Shown piece by piece: positions 1 through 10,400 of a stretch of 27,132 nt of DNA. The notes under the pieces were generated by a model. It saw nothing but the letters and a program-made list of their open reading frames with translations, was not told where the DNA came from and ran no database searches. This stretch comes from Amphimedon queenslandica. Its lineage: Eukaryota > Porifera > Demospongiae > Haplosclerida > Niphatidae. The translations under genes were made by a program, and so were the position numbers. The stretch is taken from assembly GCF_000090795.2 (NCBI RefSeq), contig NW_003546370.1:90825-117956 (forward strand), given 5' to 3'. Every line of letters starts with the position of its first letter. The stretch's first letter is position 1.

Positions 1-1923
1 GATCAAGCTGGTGCTGACATTGTTGCTCTTCAGGTAAATGTACAACTGTACATACATGTACATCTACACATGTGTACATAATCCCTATTTTTTAACCTTG
101 CTTTGTTTTCCTCAACCTACATGTTTTATTTCTATTCTTTATCTACAATAAATTTTTTGTGTGCTTTGTTCCCCTTTTTTGTACATATAGTACATGTAAG
201 GTACCCTAAAATTTCTCACCAAAATTGACTCAAAGATATCCATGTGTATACTGCACATGTACATGTATATCTTTATTTGGAAGTACATGTAGATGGGTGT
301 AGTCCTTTCATAGAAGTAGAGCTAAAATTAAAATCTTGAAATTTACATGATTCTGTTTTACAAAATATAATTTTATTTTTTTATTCATAGGAAGTGGAGA
401 CTGATCAGTTTTATGCCTTCTTTCTACCTGAGTTGAGGAGGCTGGGATACGATGGGATATTTAGTCCCAAATCAAGAGCAAAAACAATGGGAGAGATTGA
501 GAGGAAGTGCGTTGATGGATGCGCTATCTTCTTTAAAAAGCTAAAGTGAGTGATAGAAAAATTGGCGAGTTTGGGCTTGTTTGATGCGTTTGTAAGTACA
601 AGTGTGGTTGATTTCAACCTTGTTCTCAGATCATTATCAAAGTAGCCTATTTTATGCCAATTATGTTGTCACTTACATGTACATATGTACTTCTTCCTTC
701 ACTCTATTCATGATCACACTTGATCACACTTGTATATCCTCACTTATATTATTTATTATTAATTTATTATTATTCTTTATTGTCACTTGTATACATGTAC
801 ATGTACACATGTATGTACATGTAGTTCTCCCTCATTTTATTCATGATCACACTTGTATTTTCTCTCTCACTCTCTCATTGCTGTTTATATACATGTGCAT
901 ATACATGTACATTTACATGTATGTATGATTTACCATCTATCTGGAAATTTTTACTGTAATTTTAATTTTACTGGATTAGAATTTCATAAAAATTAGATGA
1001 CCCATATAATTACATGCCACATTCAATAATACATGACACAGTCTTATTTAGTAAAAATTGAATCACAGCACGATTTTAAAACAAAAATTATCTACCACAC
1101 AAATTTCCTGTTCTACTGTAATTCATCGTCTTCTACTTTGTTTTGTAGGTTTGGATTGGTTGATCAATATTTGATAGAATTCAATCAGTTGGCTATGTCA
1201 CACGCTGACCACGGATCAGGATCTGAAGCAATGCTCAACAGAGTCATGATACGAGATAACATCGGACTGGCAGTTTTACTGGAAGTGAAAGACCCAGCGA
1301 TATCAGGCAATCCCCTCTACCCGCAACACATTGTAGTCACTAACACTCACATACACTGGGATCCGGAGTACTGCGACGTGAAACTCATTCAAACCATCAT
1401 GTTCCTCAGTGAATTGGAGACGATACTCCTCCAAGCTCAGAGTGAGAGAGGAATCGGAGTGAAAACGCACTCTCCTGGAGTCCCTGGTATCCCCCTCATT
1501 CTTTGTGGGGATTTTAACTCTCTCCCAGACTCTGGCGTCCTTGAGTACTTTACGAAAGGCCGTGTACCTACCGACCATCCTGATTTCCTTGAATATAATT
1601 ACGATCGGTTTTTCGAGTCCACCATTCGCTCTACGTCGACTGTACGCTCGCCAACCGGAAAACCAGAACTGAGACACCCATTTAACATAAAACGCTGTTA
1701 TAGCAACGAGCACATGACGTACAGTAACTACACTTATCATTTCAAGGGAACGATTGATTACATATTTTATGGCGTCGATTTCTTCCAATTGCTCGGTGTC
1801 CTAGGTGGCGTGAGCAACGAGTGGTTGAAAAGTTATAAGGTGATTGGGTGTCCCCATCCACACTTTCCTTCCGATCACTTCCCCCTCTTCTGTGAGCTGG
1901 AGCTACTCCCACAACAGTTTTAA
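1..1923 (+). CDS. CNOT6: CCR4-type poly(A) deadenylase (CNOT6/CNOT6L), 3' part
   Basis: This is the catalytic (EEP nuclease) part of the CCR4-NOT subunit that shortens mRNA poly(A) tails in the cytoplasm. Exons are 1..33 (partial), 391..545 and 1149..1923, all with GT-AG borders, giving 270 residues in one frame to a TAA at 1921. Visible EEP motifs are QEVET (catalytic Glu, created across the first splice junction), HWDPEY, CGDFNSLPDSG (Asp and Asn), DYIFY, and PSDHF (final Asp-His pair). The order and near-continuous similarity to animal CNOT6/6L, including SEAMLNRVM and VKLIQT, make the family certain. CNOT6 versus CNOT6L cannot be decided, and a sponge probably has one copy. The N-terminal leucine-rich repeats that bind CNOT1 would lie left of the window. 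All catalytic residues are kept. It converges with the next gene. Confidence 0.95.
34..390 (+). other. intron of the CNOT6-like gene
   Basis: This intron splits the EEP domain just before the catalytic QEVET motif, between a GTAAAT donor and a TTCATAG acceptor. It is AT-rich, with several TACATGTA-type octamers and no other coding signal. Confidence 0.85.
546..1148 (+). other. intron of the CNOT6-like gene with TACATGTA repeats
   Basis: The donor is GTGAGT and the acceptor TTTTGTAG; splicing restores KLKFGLVDQY, which matches the family. The intron holds clusters of TACATGTA/GTACATGTAC around 675-925 and a duplicated TTCATGATCACACTTG-like segment near 707 and 839. The open frames across it are low-complexity and not genes. 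Confidence 0.85.
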
Positions 1924-2497
1924 TAATTTATTATTACTTGAAAATTTACTTATGCAAAGCCTTAAGCAATATTGACCCTGCTTTGTCTATGCCTTGTGAT
2001 CTCTCCATGGTATTGACTGAGTTTTTGGTCGTATTTTATTCTTTTTACAAGTGGTTGATGCATGCATCTTATCTTTCAGGGTTTTCTTTCTCTTTAATAC
2101 ACACGCATACACACACACACATACATTCATTGTAACTTTGGGAGCTGGAAACTCCTTTCTTCTCAATTTTTCAATTTTGTTATTTTTGATCTCAATTATG
2201 CAATTCAATTGTTCTATGATGTATTCATCACTTTCTCTCACTGTCCCTCTCTCTCTCTTTCTATCCTTTCTGTATCGCTCAAATGCACTTGCTCTCATCA
2301 TTCATTAATAGTTTTTTTCTAGGAGCTATGCATACACAAACCGTTTATTATTATTATTATCATTATTATTATTGTTATTATTATTATTATTTTGGTTGGT
2401 GCATTGTGCTTTTCGTTTGCATTTTTGGTTCTTAAAATTAATAATTCTAAAGTTTATCATACAATAATAATGACATAGTCCTTATTACTCAATCCGT
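1924..2497. other. convergent intergenic region with microsatellites
   Basis: This 574-bp space lies between the stop codons of the CNOT6-like gene (+) and CFAP96 (-), so it should hold both 3' UTRs. It contains a CA run (about 2098-2126), a CT-rich stretch (about 2234-2270) and an ATT run (about 2346-2393). A minus-strand AATAAA lies near 2344-2349 and could serve CFAP96. No clear AATAAA was found for the plus gene. Confidence 0.7.
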
Positions 2498-3529
2498 TCA
2501 AGGCAGGGAGTTATTACTGTTCATTGTCTTGTGAATGTGCTGGGCAACGATGGAATTAGTTGGAGTAGACTTTGGGCAAGGCGATGGCTTGAAGACTCCA
2601 CCTAAGAATTTCTTAGAGGCATCCTTGTCTCCCACTTTGGGAACAATGAATGCGTCTTTGGAATGCTCTGGGTATGGAGTAAATGTACCAGCTTTACAAC
2701 CACCTATTGCTTTGGCTGGTGAGCTAGGCTGGAACGGTTTCAATTTCTCACGTTTTGGTGTAGAGGCTTCTCTTCTTGGTGGTAGTGGTCGCTTAGAAAT
2801 GTATGGATTGCCATCAAAATAGTCTGCACCATGGCTACACAATTTGAATGCGCCTCCTTTACGTTTCTGCATGTCTTCTTTTGCTTCACGTTTCCTTATC
2901 TCCTTTGCTCTATTGTAAGACTCTGCAGCATGTTTTTGATAGTCTCCTATAGTGATCCTTAAATATCCATAGCCTGTTCCTTTCTTTGCTGGAGAAACAA
3001 GGAAATTCTTTCCTGGAGACCTATACTTTTCTCTTTCTCTTTTGACGGCACTGAAAGCATCAACATGAGTTGTAAAGCAGCCAAAGAAGTTACCCACTCC
3101 AGATGGGAGCTTAGTGTTGCTGGATGGTGCCCAAGTCTTTCCAATGTTCTTTTTTGACTGCTCTATCCTTTCCTTCCTCTTTATCTTTATGACATCAGTG
3201 TATGCTTCACCTTCTAATATCCTGCAGCATGAGAAAAATAATTGTGATTAAAAAATGAAATATTACACTAAAAAAAGTATTATCTTGACATGACAAATGT
3301 ACACAACTATAAAATGGGGCTTTATTCTAAGTTACCTGTTAAATTTTTCAGCAAAGTATCCAGTCTGTAGTCCACATCTGCTCTTTGTTCCTCCAATTAG
3401 CATTTGTTTTCCTTGACTAGCACTGACATTAAAGGGTTTTCTATTGGGAGGCTGGTATAGATCACCAATAGTAGTGTAGCCTTGTTCTTTGAAAAGGCCA
3501 ATACGCTCCATGTCAGTTTTGGTAGCCAT
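2498..3529 (-). CDS. CFAP96: Cilia- and flagella-associated protein 96 (C4orf47 homologue)
   Basis: Two exons on the minus strand, 3336..3529 and 2498..3221, join in phase 2 to give 305 residues, close to the roughly 309 of vertebrate CFAP96. The start is the ATG at 3529. Conserved blocks appear in family order: KTDMERIGLF near the N-terminus, KQMLIGGTKS, LQTGYFAEKF, then across the splice ILEGEAY, KYRSPGKNF, KKGTGYGY, ADYFDGNPY, PFQPSSP and AGTFTPYP. There is no signal peptide or membrane segment. The family is associated with ciliary/centrosomal microtubules; it has no known catalytic activity and none is visible here. The gene is head-to-head with the RAMAC-like gene, 120 bp between start codons, and a near-consensus RFX X-box lies in that space. 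It converges with the CNOT6-like gene. Confidence 0.93.
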
Positions 3530-3649
3530 CTCTGATCTCCTGGCCTGCTTCTGTCCTGTTCAAGACCTGTTGTCGGTTGCTAAGCAAGTGTTGGTAACCA
3601 TGACTACGAACATGTGAATGGGTGTGGTTATGGGCGGTGTCTCATTAAA
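3530..3649. promoter_or_regulatory. bidirectional promoter region between CFAP96 and the RAMAC-like gene
   Basis: Only 120 bp separate the two divergent start codons, so 5' UTRs and core promoters must be shared or overlapping. It contains GTTGCTAAGCAAG at 3576-3588, which has one perfect X-box half-site (GTTGCY) and one with a single mismatch, plus GC/CACCC-like boxes near 3620-3640. Expression was not tested; this is an inference from layout and motif. Confidence 0.65.
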
Positions 3650-6600
3650 ATGGCGGTCGTTGGTGAAGGTTTATTTCTTGATTCTGTGAAAGACGAAGTA
3701 GCTGAAGAAGATCCAGTGGCAGTTCTAAAGGACTATTTTAAATTCAGATACACTGAGAATGACCACGAGTACTTGAAATGTAGGAATAGGCGCAAAATGT
3801 AAGAATTATTATTTTTTTTTAGGTGTGGTGTAGTGTAGCATGGGTCCTTTGATTTAAAAAAAAATGTCATACCTCAATACTTTCACGTGTGCCATACATA
3901 TACATGTACAGTGTGTAATGCCTAAGCCTGCCTACCCTATGCTAACTGTACTACAATGTAACTTGTAAAAGTTTTGGCTAGGACAATTATGCCATGGTAG
4001 CACCTATAGTATAACTTCTTTTTAATTGTTTATTGTATTGTTTACATGTATAATACATGTACTTGTAAGATGTGATCTTTTATGTATTGTTTTGTCTCTC
4101 AGGATGTATCAGGTACCTGTTATCAGTCCTTGGCCTCCTCCTCTAGTAAGAAACAGGAGACCAAGAGGTAGATATAAGGATCATCGTCATAGGGAGAAGG
4201 ATAGGTACATTTATGCCTATGTACATATACATTATACATGTACATGTATTTTAGAGCATGCAGTAGGTTTGTGAGTTATGCATGTACATACATGTACATG
4301 TACATGCATGTACATACATGTACATGTACATGTACATGTACATGTATGAGCATGTATGTACATGCTCACAGCCACACACACGTACATTCTATATGATTAT
4401 TATACATGTACATGTACACATGTAGGTATGGGTCGGACAGGTCTCATCATAGATCACTTGTATCGTCTCATGAAAGATATAATGACTGGAGTCCACCACG
4501 CTATCATAGGTCATATCGATATCGCAGGTACATTACATACTGAACAGTAGTGTTGTTTTTCTTATGCACATGTAATTCTTCTAATTTGTTAAAATGCTGG
4601 TAATTTAAAGGTGGGAAAATTTGGTGATTTGATAGCTGTTTGTCAAAATAGAACCTGACATTTTGAATCATTCAGAGTTTCCCACAAAACATGCTACATG
4701 TAAGTGAGGCTTAGTGAGCTGAATAGCATGCTTTGTGAGCTGGCAGTTAATGGCGTTTGGAGTAATTTTAAAAATTTGTAAAAATCCAATTTTGATTGGA
4801 ATTACCTCAAGCTTGCTACAGAATATAAGTACATGTGTACATGTACTGTACATGTACATGTATACATGTATGTATCAGAAAAAATTATAATTCTATCCTT
4901 TTCAATTTTGGTGAAATTAGGCTGAGACCATGTAGGGGGACTTTGGCCCGATTTTTGAGCAATTTTGAAAATTTGTAAAAAAATCCATTTTTAATTGGAA
5001 CAGCTGGAATTTTCTTGCAGCATGTGTCAGAAAAAAACTATAAAATTGGAGAATTACATGTATCTCCTTTTCCTTTTTGGAATGATGTACATATTGTACT
5101 GTACATGTTACATGTCAAAGACCATCTACATGTACGTGTACCCATATGGTCTTTGGTCAGATTTTTGAGCAACTTTTAATTTTGATTAGGGGGGGGGGGT
5201 TGAGAAAGAGAGGGTGAGGGAGAGAGATAGTGAATATACATGTACAGTACATGTCGTATTAGTAATATACTATTATGGTATTTTGTCAAATTTTGGAGCA
5301 ACTTTAATCTACTGGCAAGAATCTGCATGAGCACTATGCCAAAATTTTTGTGGGAAACCCTGGAACCCCATTATATACTACACTTACATGTACATGACTA
5401 CATGTACATGTAATGTATGTACAACAAACCATGTAGTCTCTAAAGTATAGTAATTTACCGAAATTCTTCTCTTCAAAGTTATTTGCTGTTTCGTACCCGA
5501 GAGTGCTTTTTAACATGTACGTGTACATGTACATTTTCTATTACATGTACATTTTCTATTACATGTACATGTAGACTATAATTTTTCTTCTTATAGTCGC
5601 TCACCAGGTTCTCCTCAGCATTCGCCTCCTACCTCTCACCTTTCTCATTCTTATGATCATGATCAGTTTAGATCGTCACAAGAAGATGAACTACTCTCAT
5701 CCCAAGAACAGCATCAAAGAAAGAAGGAAGAGGAGCATCAAAGAGAAAAGGCAGAGTATCAAAGAGAGAAGGTAGAGCATCAAAGAGAAAAGGAAGAGCA
5801 GCCATTAGCTGAGAGGCCACAGGAGAGGGAGGAAGAGAAAGGCACTGAGAGTAAACCAGCTCCAGCCATTTCTAATTATTTTGATAGTCTAATGCTGAAT
5901 ATGAGAGAGAGCCCAGAGAAACTGACAGATAGTGATTTTCAGGATATACTCATTAATGCCAGCTCAGGCAGCAGCAAACCAGTTTTGCCACTTAAGAGGC
6001 AAAAGAAAGAAAAGAAGGAGCCTGCTAAGAAACAGCAACCACAAGAAAAAGCAAGTACTACAGAGACTTCTACTGCTAAGAGAAAGGTGCAGCCTGATGG
6101 ACTTCTTGTTAGTCACGGAAACACAAAATCAGTCACTGCATCAATATTACGGGATGGATTAAGCGCTAATAAAACGATGGCTCTTCCACAAAGGAATAAG
6201 AAAAAAAGGACGAGAGTAATTAGTAATATCAGTGATGAAGAGGACGATGAGATTATTGATCCAGTGCAAGTTAACAATGACACAATGCAATTGAGCACTC
6301 GTTTGAGGCAGGAGGCCACTGATAGTGCTCATGGTGGGATTGGAGGAAAAGTTAAAGTGGAAGAAGGACAGCCAGGACTGAAAAGTGCCTTTTACAACCA
6401 GCCAGAAGCATTTACTGTCCATATCAATCTAAAGCATGTTAATTTGAATAGCAAAACGGAGTCATTTAATCATACCGAGACTCAACCTGTCTCTCCTACT
6501 GTTTCCCCATCAACTGCTCCTTGCATGTACTCCAGTGCTGTTACACTAGATGATTCCAATAAACATGTTGTCTTGCGTCTCTCAAAGCCAGTGGAATCTG

Positions 6601-6668
6601 AAACTGATGTCTTAAGCGCAAAGAAAAGTCACAAATCAAAGAAAAAGAAGAAAAGTAAAGAACATTAA
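3650..6668 (+). CDS. RAMAC: RAMAC-like N-terminal domain protein with long charged C-terminus
   Basis: Exons 3650..3798, 4103..4204, 4426..4527 and 5597..6668 give 474 residues. Residues about 22-60 match RAMAC (the RNMT-activating subunit of the cap guanine-N7 methyltransferase): RYTENDHEY at 33-41 corresponds to RFTENDKEY, followed by a Pro-rich VISPWPPP stretch like the family's SPPIVEEW. An Arg/Tyr/Ser-rich stretch follows, comparable to RAMAC's RNA-binding N/R-rich region. Exon 4 adds about 350 residues not found in the roughly 118-residue human protein. These comprise a Gln/Glu/Arg repeat of 7 residues (EHQREKA type, 5733-5795), acidic and basic blocks, and a Lys-rich end that could be a nuclear localisation signal. 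The start has a good context (AAAATGG). Exons 2 and 3 are both 102 bp and phase-symmetric. The role in cap methylation is inferred from the N-terminus only; the extension is unrecognised. Confidence 0.68.
3799..4102 (+). other. intron 1 of the RAMAC-like gene
   Basis: The intron runs from a GTAAGA donor to a CTCTCAG acceptor. It is AT-rich with a few TACATGTA octamers, and nothing else was recognised. Confidence 0.8.
4280..4347. repeat. dense TACATG/TACATGTA array
   Basis: A near-continuous run of the hexamer TACATG and its palindromic form TACATGTA fills part of intron 2 of the RAMAC-like gene, where the short spacing makes it microsatellite-like. A further small cluster continues to the acceptor of exon 3 at 4425. 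That acceptor therefore has no clear polypyrimidine tract. Confidence 0.9.
4673..5362 (+). mobile_element. interspersed repeat, copy 1 (TIR-ended, MITE-like)
   Basis: It lies in intron 3 of the RAMAC-like gene (4528..5596). The left end CAGAGTTTCCCACAAAA (4673-4689) is the inverted complement of the right end TTTTGTGGGAAACCCTG (5346-5362), with one mismatch. The interior has tandem units of roughly 180-200 bp, each running from a GAGCAATTTT-type block through AAAATTTGTAAAAA, TTTGATTGGAA and TACATGTA to TCAGAAAAAATTATAA. An 11-base G run and a GAGAG tract lie near 5189-5230. Similar sequence recurs near 9.67, 10.64 and 14.2 kb. No transposase frame is present, so it is non-autonomous. No convincing target-site duplication was found. 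Confidence 0.72.
5733..5795 (+). repeat. 21-bp coding minisatellite
   Basis: Three in-frame 21-bp units encode E-H/Y-Q-R-E-K-A/V/E in exon 4 of the RAMAC-like gene. A diverged unit precedes them (from about 5709). The repeat predicts a short charged helix. Confidence 0.85.
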
Positions 6669-6811
6669 ATATCTGGTTGAAGTAGCAACTCTTATTATCA
6701 TTTGTCATCAAAACGTTTATACAGTATGTACAATGTATCATTAATCAAATCTAATTTCTAAAATAATTTGTTATGAATGCATTAATTAATCATTGTCTGT
6801 GTGCATGGTTT
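6669..6811. terminator. shared 3' end region of two convergent genes
   Basis: Only 143 bp separate the stop codons of the RAMAC-like gene (+) and the RRM gene (-). An ATTAAA at 6664-6669 overlaps the plus-gene stop (TAA 6666-6668), and a minus-strand AATAAA at 6816-6811 overlaps the RRM stop (6814-6812). Both could act as polyadenylation signals. The assignment is inferred. Confidence 0.45.
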
Positions 6812-7124
6812 TTATTCACTCTGGGATTGAATATCCCTCTGTAACCTTATCTTACACTCTTTCTTGTTGATTCTGTGTGGACTGTCATTGAAGACTTTGA
6901 TGTGTGCAGAAGGATTGACAAACTTAACGTGAGCATAGCCAAGGGGTTGCTGTCTTTCTTCATCATATTTCACCTGAAAGTGAAAAAATAGAAAAAATTA
7001 CATGCAGCACTTCTTAGCATACTTCTACATATCGAATTGCTCCATATTGCTTAAAGTATTGCTGTAGCATGAATTCGTCCACAGCATAATCCAGACCTTC
7101 GACAACCAAGTGGCTGTGTGCCAT
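6812..7124 (-). CDS. small single-RRM RNA-binding protein
   Basis: Two minus-strand exons, 7029..7124 and 6812..6973, join in phase 0 across a 55-bp intron (GTAGAA donor, TTTCAG acceptor) to give 85 residues. Almost the whole protein is one RNA recognition motif. The RNP2-like strand is HLVVEGLDY (residues 5-13), the first helix is DEFMLQQYFKQYG, the RNP1-like strand is LGYAHVKF, and RINKKECKIRLQR forms the last strand. RNP1 has Tyr and His where strong binders often have Phe/Tyr-Gly-Phe, so RNA contacts may be altered. Length and layout resemble SLIRP-type single-RRM proteins, but there is no evident mitochondrial leader and orthology is not certain. It is head-to-head with the TBC1D25 gene (293 bp between starts). 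Confidence 0.8.
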
Positions 7125-7417
7125 GTTTGTGTCTTCTTGATGCTAGTGCTGTTTACTATTATGTGTTTATAAATAGTTGGCAGGCTTGTATTATGTCAAG
7201 GGACATGATGCATTACATGTACATTTTACATTTGCATTGAATATTGCATCATGCATATCCGGGGACAGAGATTCCGTATTCAATTCAATCAGATTCCGTA
7301 TACTTTTGATGGGTGTGGTCACATCACTTTTATTTTTTATTTTTGCAAATAATGGCGTTTTAGTCCTTCAAGTTTCGTGCTAAATGGGCCTCTGTCTTTG
7401 AGTGAGCAGGACTGAAT
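7125..7417. promoter_or_regulatory. divergent promoter region (RRM gene / TBC1D25)
   Basis: The 293 bp between two divergent start codons should hold both promoters. It contains an 11-bp direct repeat (AGATTCCGTAT near 7269 and 7292) and one TACATGTA. An open frame at 7177-7383 crosses it but looks like chance. Confidence 0.5.
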
Positions 7418-10400
7418 ATGGAAGATAGCGAGTCTTTGTACTTGTATTTCCTTGCTAGCTCACAATTTAAGGCAAGCATCGTAATACTGAGCCATGAATT
7501 CATTATATATACTCGTTTACTTTAGTCGAGCTACATCAAGACACCAGTAACTGATTATGTAGTGAATCGGAGCCAACCAAAGGACCTTCATCAGCTTTAT
7601 GAACACATTCAGAGGTCACTGAAAGAAGGGTAAGCTCTATGCTTGTGTGGTTTCATTGTGTGATAAGGGCTTCAGTGACTTTGTTGGCAAAAATATTCTG
7701 CTTTTGCTAGCCTATTTGTGTGACAAGGCAAGCCCACCCCCTAAGTGATGAAGGGTCTGTTTCAAGCAATGCAGTCGATTTGTGCTTGTGCAGAGATTTA
7801 TGTGTCCTTTCAAAAGTCCAAGAACAGCGTGATCAATGATTGGTTATGAAGCAGTTTTTAAAGTGTTAAGACTAAGGACTGTACAGTAGCTTCCATTTCA
7901 TTTGAGTCAACATACAAGTACATGTAATACCAGAACTATGAGGAAGTGACACTGAATCATTACTAAAGGTTACAAGGCCTTTCATTGTCCAGGAGCTTCT
8001 CAAATAAACTGCATAGAAGTGCAACACTAACTTCCTGGAAGCCATTCCTTTGGGCACAGAAATCTCTGCATACATGTATGAACAAGTTGAATGCATACAA
8101 TGTACATGTACATGTAGCTTAAATGAGACCTTTTGTTTGGGTTTGGCTTGTGAGACTACAATTATGCTTATTGTATCATTTTATTAAACTTACTTTCTTT
8201 TTGTAGGAGCTCGTGTTTCTCTCTTTTTCCTATTGCGGTGTATGTGGCCCCATCAAGAGGAGAGAAATCGATTGGAGATGAGAATAAGAGATGTTTTCCC
8301 TTGGTCTCTGATGAGATATGGAGGAAATTTGTTTCATCTTGTCGTGTTAATCGTGTGAAAGTGTATCTTGAAATGAGACCAACTTATGACCTACCAAAAC
8401 CCTCTTCCTCTTGCTGTAAGTTAGTATTAATGCACAGTATTTGATTCAGTGCAAGTCATTCAGTTACTGTACATTGAATTACTATGTGCTGTACATGTAC
8501 ATTACATTCATGTACATGTACATGATGTCGCATAGTGCTTTTTGTCAATTGAAAATTGTCTTGGCAAAGTACATGTAGTACTTGTAATAACGAAGTGTGA
8601 TTCGCATACATGCATTGAATAACTAATAACTGTTTGTACTGTCACCCACATTGCAACCTTTTAGTATCATTATGATTATTTGTACATGTAAACATGTATG
8701 TACACATGACTACAGTATGTGTACGTTTAATTAAATTGGCTTAATAATTGCCTACATGTACATGTACTTGATTATGAATGTTTGCTAATGAAAAGTTTCT
8801 TTCCAAAGCAATGCAGTGTCATTTGCTAGTGCACAAAGTTATGATTGGAGAGTTAATTTAACCTCTTTTTTAGTTCCTTTTCGAAATAAGGAGTTGAAGA
8901 GCTTAGATGTGGCAAGTTACTTTCCTTCTGTCCTTGAGCGGGATAATTTGAAAGAGCTAAGCAGCCTGATATTCGATGAGGATTTTTATGTAAAAGACAA
9001 CTTGAGGAGAGGAGTTTGGATGCACCTCTTAGAGGTTTTTCCTCCTGAACTTAAGACCCTCAGCGATAGAGAGAAGTATATGAATACTCTGAGAAGAATT
9101 TATGATATAATGAAGGTATGGTGTTTCATTACTATGGCCCAGTGCATTTAGATGTGCATGTACATGTACATTGTAACATTGCACATGCAAGTGCTTGTAA
9201 TACAAGCCAGGCCTTAATAAAATATAACAGGAAAATGATACTTTTGTAACTTGATACTATTAAGTGTAATTTACAAAGATACTGTACATGTACGTGTGTC
9301 TAATGAATCAAGCTTGACTGAATAAAGCAGTTAATGACTCATAACCTTGGGAAATCTCTATAGCAGCTTCACAAGAAACAATTATTAGTTATTACCATAA
9401 ACATTAATGTGTGTGTGCCTGTACTTTACATGTATATTACAGTGTATGTACATGTACATCTATAATTATCATTGTTATGAATAAGCTATAACTACATGTA
9501 AAACACTGAAAACTATAATGACACAAGAGCCTCAAATAGCAGTCAGACATTGGACATGTTCGAACCATTTTGCTAAATTATCAGACCAAATTCTGTGTTG
9601 CTCTACCATTTTGTCTGAAACAACTTAATTTTTGCAATAAAAGCAATTTAGCACTATAACACATATCGTTTCCCACAAAACATGCTAAGTGAGCATGCTT
9701 CATGAGCTGACAAACACTACATGGCATTTGGAACAACTTTTTAAAATCCAAATTTGATCAAAATCAGCTCAAACTTTCTACACAGCATAAGAACATGTAC
9801 ATGTATCAGGAAAATTATAAAATGGAGAATTTTCTACTTTTAATTTTTGTCGAAATTTAGCCAATTAAAGTACACGGATTTTAGCCCAATTTTTTAGCAA
9901 CTTAAAAATTTGTAAAAAAATTAAATTTGATCAAAATCAGCTGAAAGTTGATACACAATATAGAAGCATGTACATGTACATGTATATGTATCAGAAATAA
10001 TTATACAAATGGAGAATTCTTTTGTGTTTTCATCTACATGTAAATACATGTACCCTGTGTTACAGTATTGGGTTTTAGGCCTAACTTCAGCTACATGTAC
10101 ATGTAACTTAATAATTCATCCTGTAAGAAATCCTGTCTGACCATTTCATAAAATTGTTTGGATGTAATTTAATACGTACATTGTACATGTACATGTATGT
10201 GTATGTACACTGTATTTTCTTAAATAATGTGCATGCATGTTCATGTAGAAGCAACCAGTTTAAACCAGTTTAAACTTTAAATTGTTTAGGGCAAGTTATT
10301 CTCTGAGAGGGACTCGTGGACTCCTGAAAAGCGTCACCTTTATGACAGTATCCATAGAGATGCTGTAAGGACTGATCCAACTGAAGAGTTCATTTCTGAG

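Noticed and set aside
602..928. 108-residue open frame in the CNOT6 intron
   Set aside because: Its composition (MYIYMYIYMYV type) comes from TACATG repeats, and splice borders place it inside an intron.
1303..1788. 161-residue open frame antisense to the CNOT6-like exon
   Set aside because: It lies wholly opposite a strongly conserved catalytic exon and shows no family motif; it is a shadow frame.
4280..4347. TACATGTA array as CRISPR-like repeats
   Set aside because: There are no unique spacers of regular length, no cas genes, and the host is a eukaryote. It is a simple repeat.
7177..7383. 68-residue open frame between the RRM gene and TBC1D25
   Set aside because: It lies in a short divergent promoter region, has no recognisable motif and no clear splice continuation.
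7472..7480. A GC-AG intron after TBC1D25 exon 1
   Set aside because: AAG|GCAAGC is a good GC donor, but a normal GT donor at 7481 (ATC|GTAATA) also keeps frame and adds three residues. Without transcripts the rarer type cannot be claimed.
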